From the NCBI GenBank assembly GCA_963969345.1, contig OZ017767.1, positions 7,902,739 through 7,966,738 on the forward strand: DNA of 64,000 bases, written 5' to 3'. The position numbers and the translations under genes were made by a program. Of this stretch, positions 20,110 to 30,877 are shown piece by piece; position 1 is the first letter of the stretch, and the number at the start of each line of letters is the position of its first letter. Under the pieces are notes generated by a model. The model was given only the letters and a program-made list of their open reading frames with translations, did no database searches and had not been told where the DNA came from. The stretch is from Turbatrix aceti. Lineage: Eukaryota > Nematoda > Chromadorea > Rhabditida > Panagrolaimidae.

Positions 20110-22873
20110 CTAAACTTTCTTGTTGTTCTTAGACGATATTAACTTTGCCTCGAGATTGTTTTCGTCGCAGTACGTGCAGTGATCGTCAATTCGTGGTGGC
20201 TGTGAGCTAACATAGTGCCTCGGAGGCACTGCCTTGTACTTGGCAGTGTGCTCCCAGTCGTAGGTATCGGTGTACGCGATACCAATGACGGAAAGCACCC
20301 GATCGAGGAGGACCATGAGTCCATCGTAGTCAGGCACCGTCTCGAATTCCCAGCGATCGATGACCTCCATGATGATTTGGTAAGCTCGGGGACACTGCGC
20401 AAGGAAACTCTTACGATCCACGGTTCGTGCACGTCGCTTGGCTTCGGCTATCTTTGCCTTCTCGGTTCTGTTGTAGTGCGCCCACGGAAGTTTGCCGGTT
20501 GTCAGCTCGACCAGCATGTAGAACCTGCAACGTTGCAACGATATAAATACATATTATATTTATTCAGGTCTTTTTTGACATGATTTAATGTATATGTACA
20601 TCATTTTTGGGGGGTGTACCAGACAAATTTACGATGCATGACTTCGGCAACACATTTTTTTGTAGCTATAAATTTTTAATCTTGTTCCGCAAAAAAATTG
20701 AATTTAAATTTTATTAACGTTCAATCGTACTATATATCTACCGTATACTATATACGTGTGTGTATATTTGTTTCATGTTTCATAAGACTTTTCAACAAAG
20801 TCGAATGATACATAAAATACATCTGTACTTTTGAGTGCGGCAAACTTTATCGTCCGATGATGTCACTTTTGAAGCGCACAAACACAATCGATTTTCGATG
20901 TTCTATTTCCAAGAATTATCTGACCTTTAAAAATGGAAATACAGAAACATCTTTATATTAATGTTTCCATGCGCTTATTAAATCCACACAGAAAATACCA
21001 AAGTCGTATATATACAGGATGTTGAAAAACTTCATTCTTTCCCTACTTCTGCACGACTTTTGTATGTATCACAAACTATGACATAACATAAACCAGAGAG
21101 AACTTCGGTTACTGGTCTCTAAAAAGTTACAGATCAACATTTTTTGGTTGCCCGGAAAGCCATGGGAATTATGCATGCAGAAATGTGTCACAAAATTTGC
21201 TTTCACAATTTTTCAAATAACAACAAAAAAATGTGTGTTGAACTATGCACGAAAAATTTGCCAAAAAAAGTGCTACATACCAACTTTCGATGTCATCTCT
21301 TCGGCTGTGATCCTAAAATAATAAAAAAAATTATGAATAATTTTTTTTTCAATTGTTACCTTTCCGTAGTGCTGTGGAAGCGAGCAGTACCTGCTGGTGC
21401 CGTGAAACGAAACTCGACCACGAGATGGAAGGGGCGAGCCATCGGGTCCAACATAGGTTCGAGCAATGCCGAAATCAAGCATGTAGACCAGGCGTCGAAG
21501 GGCATCGGGGGATCCGACTGCGAAGTTTGATGGCTGAAAAATTTCAACGTACAAAAATATTTTTTTATCCGGGGTTGAAGTGACATTTACAAAATGTATT
21601 TTGGCTGTTTTTAGGCATTTTTTGTATTTTCAAATTGCAATTGACGGTTTTCTATTTTTCAAAAACGATACATAGCTTATGCCGGATTATGTTTTGTCAT
21701 TCCTACAAAACCTGCCACTCACGTGTACACGTGCTGATTTTTATTTATTTTCATTCACGTGAAACCTACCTTGATATCCCTGGAAAGAAATCCGGCCGTG
21801 TGAAGCTCTTGGATTGCATGCAACGTCTGAAAAATATATTTTTTAGTTTTTTTTCATGATTTTAAAATTTTTTCCTAATGCCCCAAGCTTTAGTTGCAAA
21901 CCACGTTTTCCATTTTGCTTGAAACCATTTCGTAATCTTTAAGGATTACATTTCCGAACAAATAAATAGTTAGTTATGGCATGCTCAAGGACATGCTCTT
22001 TCTTTTGATCTTTTACTCTTTGGTTGTCATGACATCATTTCTATTAGACTAACGGTTAGTGCACTTTATGATGGCTTCCTTAAAGAACAAGTGCTTTTTT
22101 GTAACGACTTATTTTTATGAGTGCGTGGTATGATTTGCTCATAAACTTTTTTTTAATTGTCGGCATCCGTATGGACCCTAGTGTCATTGTTGGCTACTAT
22201 AACTTTTGCAATTATAATTTACAACAATTTACATTTAATATTAACATTTAGAAAAAAAGAGTTATTTGTGCCAACCACATAAATATAAAATAATTGCCCA
22301 ATCAAATAAAAAACCAACCTGCAAGCCAACACGAAGAACAGTACCCCAACTGAACCAATTGAACAGCCTTCGATAGTCGCTGAGATTCTCGCCAACAAGA
22401 TTCATGACAATGAACTTTGACTTTGAAAACGGATCAAATCCTTCGTCGAACAGGATACAAAAATGCACTGCATTGTGCATTTTTCGGATGATTTTTGCTT
22501 CGTGCTCGAGAGATTCCGTGCGCTCGGATTTGATTGCCAGAAGCACAAATCGTCCATCTTCGTCTTTGTACGCTGCTTTGTGCACGACACCGTATCCTCC
22601 CTTGCCAATGATGTTATAAACTCGATAGATTTTACCACTGTTGCCTTGGACGATCGTATAGTCACGCTCGGAGTCTGTGGTTTCCGTGTGCGATTTCTGA
22701 GTTGAGTCAGTCGGTGGTACGGCGTCGGGCAGGGCTGAATCCGTGGCTTCGGTGGTTGCGTTTGAAGCGTCGACCGTCGACGATGGCTGCGTGCTGTCTT
22801 CGTTCAATTTGTCTTTTCGGATCGTATCCGGAGACAATACTCGCTTGTTGTTCGGCAATTCGGATTTTGCCAT
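20110..22873 (-). CDS. Tau-tubulin-kinase-like / CK1-superfamily protein kinase
   Basis: Exons 22319-22873, 21770-21826, 21360-21533, 21281-21312 and 20110-20524 join in phase to 410 residues. After a Ser/Thr/Glu-rich N-terminus of about 95 residues the kinase domain shows IIGKGGYGVVHKA (P-loop), LLAIKSE (ATP Lys), EHEAKIIRKM (helix C Glu), FLSRDIKPSNFAVG (catalytic loop), MLDFGIAR (DFG), GTSRYCSLPQHYGK and RRDDIESWFYMLVELTTGKLPW. The KPSNFA loop, GTxRYxS and RRDD-ESW/FYML elements are typical of the TTBK-like families expanded in nematodes. The HRD His is Ser here, but the catalytic Asp and Asn remain, so activity is likely. The start at 22873 is a choice; the frame is open further upstream. 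It is divergent from the 23102 gene. Confidence 0.9.
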
Positions 22874-23101
22874 TGTCGAACAGGTGACGTGTGTGAAAGG
22901 ACAGAAAACAGACAACCTTGACTGCCTGCTGTTGTAGCAATTGAATCGTAGCCAGCGTTGATTGTCTTTGTGATAGCTCACTTTTTTTTTTCGCTTACAC
23001 ACATTCAAATTTTGTTAAGTCGTTCATGCTGGCAGGTAAAATTAGTAAGATTTCACATGCGCCCGGAACGGCGTTTGTAACTCGATGCTGATTTGACTAC
23101 G
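22874..23101. promoter_or_regulatory. Compact divergent promoter interval
   Basis: Only 228 bases separate the kinase start (minus) from the start of the 23102 membrane-protein gene (plus), so both promoters and 5' leaders must share it if both starts are right. No TATA box is evident. Confidence 0.4.
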
Positions 23102-24997
23102 ATGCCATCAATTTTTGGGAACACGTCTTTCGTGTACCTTTTTATTGTCGTCTGCTTGGCCTTTGTTTTGGGTGTCCGGGGAGACGGGTACGAATATGAA
23201 ACATCGACCGACGGTGAGACAGTTGACACGGTGGATGACGGTGACCAAACTGAAACAGCGCACGATGATGACTCATTTGACCCTATTGCAATCGTCGTAA
23301 CAGTTATCGTTTTCAGTGAGTTACTTTTTGCAATTTTGATGCGTTTGAGTAACTTTATGGTCCTGAAACGATCCTGATGTATATACATATTTATGTATGC
23401 ATTTTGCCGTACGATTTTGCGAACTTTAGTCTTGGCACTGACATACATATTTTTTTACAAAATTAATATTCACTCGCTAAATACCTGTCTGTAAAAAAAA
23501 TGCCTGGCAAACAGCTTTTGACACTCTTTCCGACGATTTAACGCTGTATTAAGCATATTTGGCGAGGATAGACGTTTTTTTCTTCTTCTTTTTCTGTTAG
23601 TACTCTGAGCCCGTCACCTTTGGCCGTATCTGTTTATTCGTACTTGGCAGAGACGACTGCTTTAAGCTTTGCCAACCTTTGGTTGGATTCTTACGGGGAT
23701 GCGAAATTGGAGATGTTTGTTTTTTGAGGGGATGTAAAGTGAAATTGTGGAATCTGTAGGTTTTTTTTTGCAAAAGTGTATTTAAATATGTATTTAAAAA
23801 AAAATGAAGGCACTTTGCTGATATGAACAAACCCAAAACGGTACTTTAGCAATTATTTACAGTGGATAAGTATGCTTGTCAGGTGATTTATTTTTTTTGG
23901 CAATTGATCATTGTCGGTACATTGGTCGCTGATGCACTCACTCCCACATTCCCCCAAAAATACACGGAAATTTTATTTATTAAAATTGTCTGGCAAAAGT
24001 TCAGCAGTTTTTTTTTCTTCAATGGATTAGTTTACAGGTATTGGCAGCTTTACACTTATTTTGGCACCATTTGATTACTTAGCTTGTCAGCTTAATTTTT
24101 TTTTGCATTTGATGATGTTCCTAAAAAGTGCATTGACACAAGCACAGTACAGTATGTGTCTACAGATTTTCTTTAAGACTGGATGTGAAAAAAAAACGGC
24201 TGACAAATGTCTTAAACCGATTTTGACACGCTTTTGCCATCAGCGGATTAAACTTGTTTGGCACCGGAAGCTTTTTTGCGTTATTGGTTGTCGGATAACC
24301 TTTGGCCGAAGATTTTTGTTAGATGGAATAATTTTACAGTATTAAATAAAAATTTATTTTTGTTTATTATTTAAATGAAAAAAAATTGAATGTTATTAAT
24401 TATGTATCGTAAATGTCTGTTTTTTTTATTACAGTACTCGGAGCTCCCCTCTGGGTCGTTCTGAGATTCTTCGTCTTTGGACACGCACTCTCAGATGACG
24501 CAGATGCAGCCACAGACATCCATATCCAGACAAACAAGGCAATCGACGAACAACAGGCCGCGTTCCAGGCCGGTACCCCGGAAGCTCAATCACGAGCTGA
24601 ACACGAAAGAAACATGGCGAAACTGCGCAAGTTTTTGGGACCAGAAGAAGCCAAAAAGTTAGAAAAGGAACTCGATGCCCAGGGTGTGGAGCTTGATTCG
24701 AAGACTGTCGACAAGGCAATCAAACAGGGTAGCACCGACATTCCAAAAATCATGGTAAAGCATCGCTGCGGATTCAGCGAAGCCGTGAGAATCTCGATGC
24801 AGCAACAGGCAAGGAAGGCCCTCGAAGAGGATCCCGATCTCATGGAAAAACTCAAGAGCGATGAAAACTACCGAAAACAGGCTCTCGAACTCGGCGTTAT
24901 TACTGCATCCAAACTCGAAAAACTCAAGTCGAAGGAAACGACATCTACTGGAACCAAAGAAAATTCCAAAGAAAAGTCAAAGTCAAAAGAAAAATAG
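23102..24997 (+). CDS. Unrecognised single-pass membrane protein with acidic ectodomain and Lys-rich cytoplasmic tail
   Basis: Two exons, 23102-23315 and 24435-24997, join in phase (A|TA) to 258 residues across an intron of 1.1 kb. Features: a signal peptide (SFVYLFIVVCLAFVLGVRG); an acidic Thr/Asp-rich stretch of about 35 residues; and a long hydrophobic segment that the splice completes (DPIAIVVTVIVFILGAPLWV). The charged helical region that follows (NMAKLRKFLGPEEAKKLEKE) ends in KENSKEKSKSKEK. The predicted topology is type I with a cytosolic coiled-coil-like tail. Without the splice neither half makes a complete membrane segment, which supports the model. I recognise no family. It is head-to-head with the kinase gene. 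Confidence 0.72.
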
Positions 24998-27900
24998 ATT
25001 TCAGTCCCTATCAGTCCATGCTTTTCAATTTTTGCACAAAATTTTGATCTCTGGCATACTGGACGTGAACAAAACGGGCAACGACGGATCTTTGATTTAA
25101 CCTGACAAGCGGCTGCCAGCTTTTGCAACTCTTTCATTTTGCATAATTTACGATGATGTTTGATTTGTGACGGCTGATATGATGGCTATTTAAATTACTG
25201 ACGTTTTGATAGATGTGACGAACAATGCGACACTGGGACACTGGTAGGGTTTCAATTAGCCCCCCACCTACGCCGATTTTCTGGGATCCTCGGGGGATTT
25301 CTCCGGGAAGAGCTCTCTGATCTCCGTCCTCAACAGATTTTTTCCCGTCTGTGGTGAAAATTTTCTTCGTTTTTGGCCGATACTGAGCCCGATTTCGGAA
25401 AAAATTTGGCGCCAAAAATCGGTTGAAAACAACGAAGATAACCAAAATATTTATTTACGACGCAATGCGTTCAAAATAAGCTATTATTTTTCATTTTTAG
25501 CATTTAAAATTGATGGTTTTTTAAGCCTTATTTAATTTTTTTAGTGCTCGAGGAACTTTTTCTCATTTCCGAATAATTTTTTTCCCCGTAGGATAAAATT
25601 TCTCCAGAAGTTGCATAAAAGTTTTTTTCGTAAAACAAACTTTTTTGCTACTTTGTATTTTTTTTGTCTGTAATGCGCGGGCGAACGCTTGCCGCTTTTT
25701 GCGAACACATTTTTTTTCCGGTTCGTGTTACATGGACCTGAAATTCAGCATTCAGGTGGAAAAGGCCCGTGACTGTTTGTAAATCGGAAATCAGTTTTGC
25801 AGGTACTAAATATTTATTTCTCGAAGTGAACTGATGCCTGTCAAATAAATGTTTACCTTTACGGCTCAATTTCTGATCGTAAACTTTTCAAACTTGAGCT
25901 TAAACTTTTGAACTCTGACACTTCCGTGAAAAAAGAGCGAAACAAAACCTTTTTGTCGGGCTTCAATAATTTTCGATTTATGTGGCATTTCTCATTTTTT
26001 ATATATTATAAATTGAAAACCCCCTCAAAGACAAAGTGGTGCACTTTTGGCCATGACACGTCATTTTTTGGTCATTCCGAGTGACGATGATTCGGTGAAT
26101 GGCTTTGCATGTGGCGTGCCTGACGCAAATTGCTAAAACCCGAACTAAAACCCATAAGGTTGCCCGCGAGGAAACAAATGCCCTTCTTTTTTTCGATTAT
26201 TTCTATTTAGAAAAAAATATTTATTCCCTTCACGATTTTTTTTATGCGAAACTTAGAATTTTCAAGTGTCTGAGAATTGAACGCAGATTGTCGGCCGACA
26301 AATGACGATTTGAAGAAAAAAAATATATTTAGTTCTAATCCCTCATTTGTTGTATTGGCCTTCATTTTTCTTATGTAGTATTTCGGGGCCACTTTCCACG
26401 TGGAGTGAATTCTTCTGTCGGCAACTGGCACTAATTTGGCACGGTGATGGCCTTTGCATTGTTCTTGCTCTTGCACACTAACTCTTTTCGTCTAACTTGA
26501 GAAAAAAGAAGAAGAAGAATGACACAGGGGGGAGGCGATGCGATGGATCACGCATGTTCAATGCCATTTTCGTCCAACTCGGGGTCAATTAAGGAAGCCG
26601 GGTGGTTCGTACCTGGCACACGACACAGGTTTTGTCCCCGAGTTTGGCGTTAATTGGACCAATGGCGTATGCGTGTATGTGTGTCGGCGGTTAATTAGTA
26701 GATACTTTCCTTGATTCCGTGCAAGACTGATTAGGGTACTGTAGGATTTTAATAAATACACCATCCCTCGTCTCTGACGTGACAATTTTTTAAAACAATG
26801 AACACAGATTTGTTATTTTTAAACAAACTTTTTTTTGACAACAAAGTATCGTAAAAATTTGGCTCCTGGTTTTGACAGGTTTTCATGCAACTGGAAAGTT
26901 TGGATAGATAATCGAATTGAATTTTGTGCACAATTATTTATTAGTATAATACATATTTCCTTGACAATCAAATGCACGCAGGCAGAGCGATTTGTCACTC
27001 GTGTAATTGACGCTACATTGCTCGGGCTCGTAAAAATTGCCGAAAAAAAAAATCCAAAAAAGCTTTTCTGGACGGCCTTTCTGGACCTGTCAGGAGATTT
27101 GTGCGTCATCAACCGACGACGAAAAGCGGAGAGTTTTTGGCCAACAGCGGCGGCGGGCGACGCTTCATTTTAATTACGCTCTGCTTTTGACCTTTTTTGT
27201 CGAGAAAGAACTGCGAACTGCTTTTTGTGTCTTTTTTTGGCAAACGTGCACTTTTGCGTCGCTTACATTCAACCAACTCTTCCTCGACTTGACATGCCGT
27301 ACTAGACAAAAAGTGCCGTACTTGACGAGTTTTGCCTGATGAGATAGGGCGAGATCCAGACGGACAAAAAAGCGGGGGGTCAAGTTGCGTCATTGTGCCG
27401 GTTTGTGACTTTTTGTAGGCGTCTGAGAAATTTTTTTTAGTAGGTTGATTAAAGCTGAGGGATTCTGTAGCTCGATACGGTTGGATGACTGGTCTTCGAT
27501 CTGTTTTATTTCGTTTGGCGCATTTCATTCAAGCACCAAAAGAAATAAATAAAATTACCCCGCATTCTGTGTTGTTTGCACAGGTGTTACGTAATACGTA
27601 AGCTACCGTTCCCCGTTCCCCGGGCATTACGTAGGCAGGAAGTTACCGTTCCACCCTATTATTATTACGGCAGACGTCAGAGGTGTAATACAAGCTTTTC
27701 GGAAATGAATGATGCATGTTATTGTCAAAATCCACGGTAAATTAAAGGTTTCGGATTTGTTTTGTCGCTACATATAATTTTTTTTTGAAATAACAAAAAA
27801 TATCACAAAGTCACAAAATTAAATAAATACTATAAAAACATGCAATTTATAAGCTTGGCGATCATCGATAGGGCATAGGTTTTTGGTCAAAAAAGTTATT

Positions 27901-28220
27901 GAATCAGGTGCGAGGATTCAAAGATCTGAACACCATATTACACCTGAAAAAAAAAAGAAAAACAAACAAAATTTCACGATGTTGCTCCAAGTTGAAGAAC
28001 CGAGATCCTTGTAGCGGTTACTGTAGCGTCCAGCGACCTTGGTGTATGTACATACATCTACCTGCATTTTTACCTGCATTTGTATGTATGTACTTTAAAC
28101 CAAAACAAAGTTTTTGTGTAGTCATTAAATCATATCAGCAAGCAAAAAAAATCGATAACAGGAAGCAACGTGTTTGCTTACGGTAGGCGAACATCGATCA
28201 TGGTTGAATAGCAATGAGTA

Positions 28221-28286
28221 TAAAATTTTTGTAATTAAGTGTTATCTATGATAAAATTCCGTAATTAAGTGTTATCAATGACTCAC
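28221..28286. repeat. Tandem direct repeat with TAATTAAGTGTTAT core
   Basis: Two adjacent copies of a unit of about 33 bases containing GTAATTAAGTGTTATC(T/A)ATGA are in direct orientation. Confidence 0.5.
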
Positions 28287-28430
28287 AAAAATTTAGTAAA
28301 ATATAGTAATCAGCGGGGGATGAAAAAATCAAAATATTTACACTGCTCTTGATACTTGGTATCACAAACATGAGTACTTGAAGGTCGTTCATCTGTAAAA
28401 AAATATCTGAAATTTTTTTTACTAAATAAA

Positions 28431-28490
28431 AAAAATTGTTTCACAAATTTTTGCAAAATGAAAAAAATTGTTTCCCAAATTTTTGCACTT
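28431..28490. repeat. Tandem direct repeat with ATTGTTTC core
   Basis: Two copies of a unit of about 30 bases, AAAAAATTGTTTC(A/C)C followed by AAATTTTTGCA, are separated by a few bases. Confidence 0.5.
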
Positions 28491-29315
28491 TAGGAAAAAT
28501 TGTAAAAAAAAGACGCATTATTTTTTGGCAATTTTAATTTGCGGAAAATGCTTGTTTGACATCACAAATCGTAATCATTCCGATTTTGCACCGAAAAATC
28601 CCTTGAAAACGTAAGCGGGATGCTAAAAAATAATCATCTTGATTGAAGTTTCTGTACCTGGGGACATCCGCTTACGCGGACGCAAACGAACGCGAAGCAC
28701 TCAGGATTATGACTTTCGACTTTCTTTTGTGTTGTCGTAGTTTCCTGCTTTTTGTGTAATGACTTCTGATTTTTCCACATTTTTGTTCTTCGAACAGTAG
28801 CTGTTTTTTTTGGATGATAGTGATCTGTGGTATAAATATGTATTTATTTGCTTATTTACCTGTTCAATTTTTTTTATCCGTTTGTTGATTTTTTTTCATT
28901 TTCCCGTGGTTTTTTAAATACAACGCAGCTTTTTTTTTCACCCCTGACAGCCTGGAATTCAGGGGGTCTTGAGACCAGGATAACAGGTGGTATGATCCCG
29001 AGTTATGTATGACAGACGACGATGACAGGTACCCTCCCTGACAGGTTCCGCTTGCAGGTGGTGCCATCGTGATACATACGATAGGCTGTAATAAAATACT
29101 ACCTGGTTGCGTTGTGTTTTTTGATTTCGAGGAAAAAGAAAAAAAAAACAGGTACGGGGGTACGGAGTTGTGTAATCATTTTTTTTTCGCTGTAATAAGT
29201 AAAGAAAAAAAAACGTAAAGTGGCAGGGTGTTCGGTGAAAAATAATTTTTTTTTTGCACGAAATTCTGACTCGTCGCTTTACACAGTTGTCAAACTCGGT
29301 TAATATTAATAAGAC

Positions 29316-29377
29316 GAAGAAAAAAAAGCCTGAACTGGTGCTGACTATCACAAGTCCAGTCCAGGCTTTTTTTTCTC
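29316..29377. repeat. Strong single hairpin (small-RNA-precursor-sized)
   Basis: AAAAAAAAGCCTGAACTGG pairs with CCAGTCCAGGCTTTTTTTT over about 18 bp with one internal mismatch, around a loop of about 17 bases. The size fits a small-RNA precursor or a tiny foldback element; neither is shown. Confidence 0.45.
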
Positions 29378-30730
29378 CGTCTAAGGTCCTAAATATACAC
29401 ACTACCCAAATTAGATATTCATTGTCTGCAAGCCAGCCGGCTGTGCGTCTAAAGGAGCATGACAGGTCCCACGAATTGGGTCTTTTTTGAAGCAAAAGGT
29501 TGCATTACGAATTTTTACCAGCTTTTTTTTTCTAGGAAATATAATAAAAAACTTTAACGAAAATTTCCCAAGAAAATAGAAAATTTGCATGAACGTTTTT
29601 TTGCAGCAAAAAAATGTGCACAGTTGCAAAAACTATCACACGTGAAGTCAAAAACACCACCAAACAGGAAACCCCAGAAAAAAAGTTTAACCTACAAAAC
29701 AAACGGATATACCCTACATTTTTTTGACGTTTTCTTGTCTTTAGCGTGGAAAAGTATATTTGCAAAATTTCCGGTGGGAACTTTGCTCAATAAACGTTTG
29801 ATTTTTTTTGTTTTTTTATAAAAAAAATAACTGTAGTAATCTCGACCGTTGGTCTTTTGCGATTTTTTTTTAAATATTTAAATGCCATGTACTGAGTGTT
29901 CTTGTGTTTTTAAATTGCTATGTAGCCATACAAACTTTTTGTACACTTTGGCTTATTTTGAACATCTTGTACGTGAAATAATTATCACATATGTACGTAA
30001 TACATAATTGGGGATCAGGTTCGAATCTATTTAGATAAATATTTTGAAGGTTAAGCTGAGTGTGTTTCCGGTCAAAGAATTTTTGCGTAGGTGATGAGGG
30101 AGGATTTTCTGACCACTCAGAGTTTAAAAACAACGGATATTCGGATTTGGTCAGCACGAGAGTTATTTTTCTACACAAAATGGAGTTAGGACGGTGCATG
30201 ATACAAAAATGATATTTTTTAGAGTGCACTATGTTTATCACAAAATTTTCATCAAAATCGTACTTTTTCAATTTTTTTGTAAACGCACATTTGTGCCTTT
30301 TGGATGTATTCGAAAGTCAGGGATCATAAATGCATTTGTCCAGACATCTTTTTCATTTTCCAAAAAAATGCTAGTACAAAAAAAACGTGATTTTAATGTT
30401 TTCTCGGACTCGGATGATTATAATTAGAAAATGTTTTTTTTCATTTTGCAAAGTAAAGAAATAAAAAATTTTCCCCAGACTTACTTTCCCAGGAATTATA
30501 ACCAAATTTGGCACGTTTTTTGCGTTAATCTGCCCCCGAAAATTTTTTTCTCCTTTTTTTCCGTTGCGGAAGCGTCGTTGATTGAGCCGGATTTCTTTTC
30601 TTAGGCAGGCTGCAAATTTGGTACTCTCACGTCACTGAAGGCTGCTCTTGCTCTGTCTACGGCAACCACGCGGAAGAGGGGTGGATTGATAAGCGTTGTG
30701 ACTTGAGGGGGTGGTGGCTGCGAGGATGTA

Positions 30731-30877
30731 CTAGTTCATCGGGTGCTCTAGTGAGTCTACGCATAGAGCGGAGGAGGCTCGGACATTCCCAGGGGAGCCT
30801 TGAGGCTGTGATGGTGATGGTGGTGGCGGTGGTGTGAGAAAATGGCTTGTAGAAAAGTTTTGCGTTTGACTCGATGA
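30731..30877 (-). other. Candidate terminal coding exon (Pro/Ser-rich)
   Basis: One minus-strand frame reads SSQTQNFSTSHFL, then TPPPPPSPSQPQGSPGNV, then SSALCVDSLEHPMN and a stop at 30731. Composition is coding-like and much more GC-rich than its surroundings. The acceptor (ACAAG at 30877) is weak and no upstream exon was identified. A second frame is also open for part of the length, so this remains a candidate only. Confidence 0.28.

Larger units (their letters stand above)
24998..30730. other. Gene-poor region, first part
   Basis: Apart from short tandem repeats and one hairpin I find no gene. Open frames here are short or low-complexity and lack matching splice sites. A somewhat GC-richer patch at 27000-27400 and another at 28960-29060 were checked and gave no consistent frame. 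Confidence 0.45.

Noticed and set aside
27109..27528. A 139-codon minus-strand open frame
   Set aside because: Residue composition is not protein-like, there is no plausible partner exon or regulatory site, and part of it mirrors low-complexity plus-strand sequence.
4102..29445. AAGCCAGCCGGCTGT shared at 4102 and 29430
   Set aside because: The identity stops after about 15 bases on each side. A short palindrome (CAGCCGGCTG) occurring twice is not enough to call a repeat family.
30000..30040. GGTTCGAATC, similar to a tRNA T-arm
   Set aside because: No matching acceptor or anticodon stem can be drawn around it. No tRNA, rRNA or spliced-leader RNA gene was found in the window.
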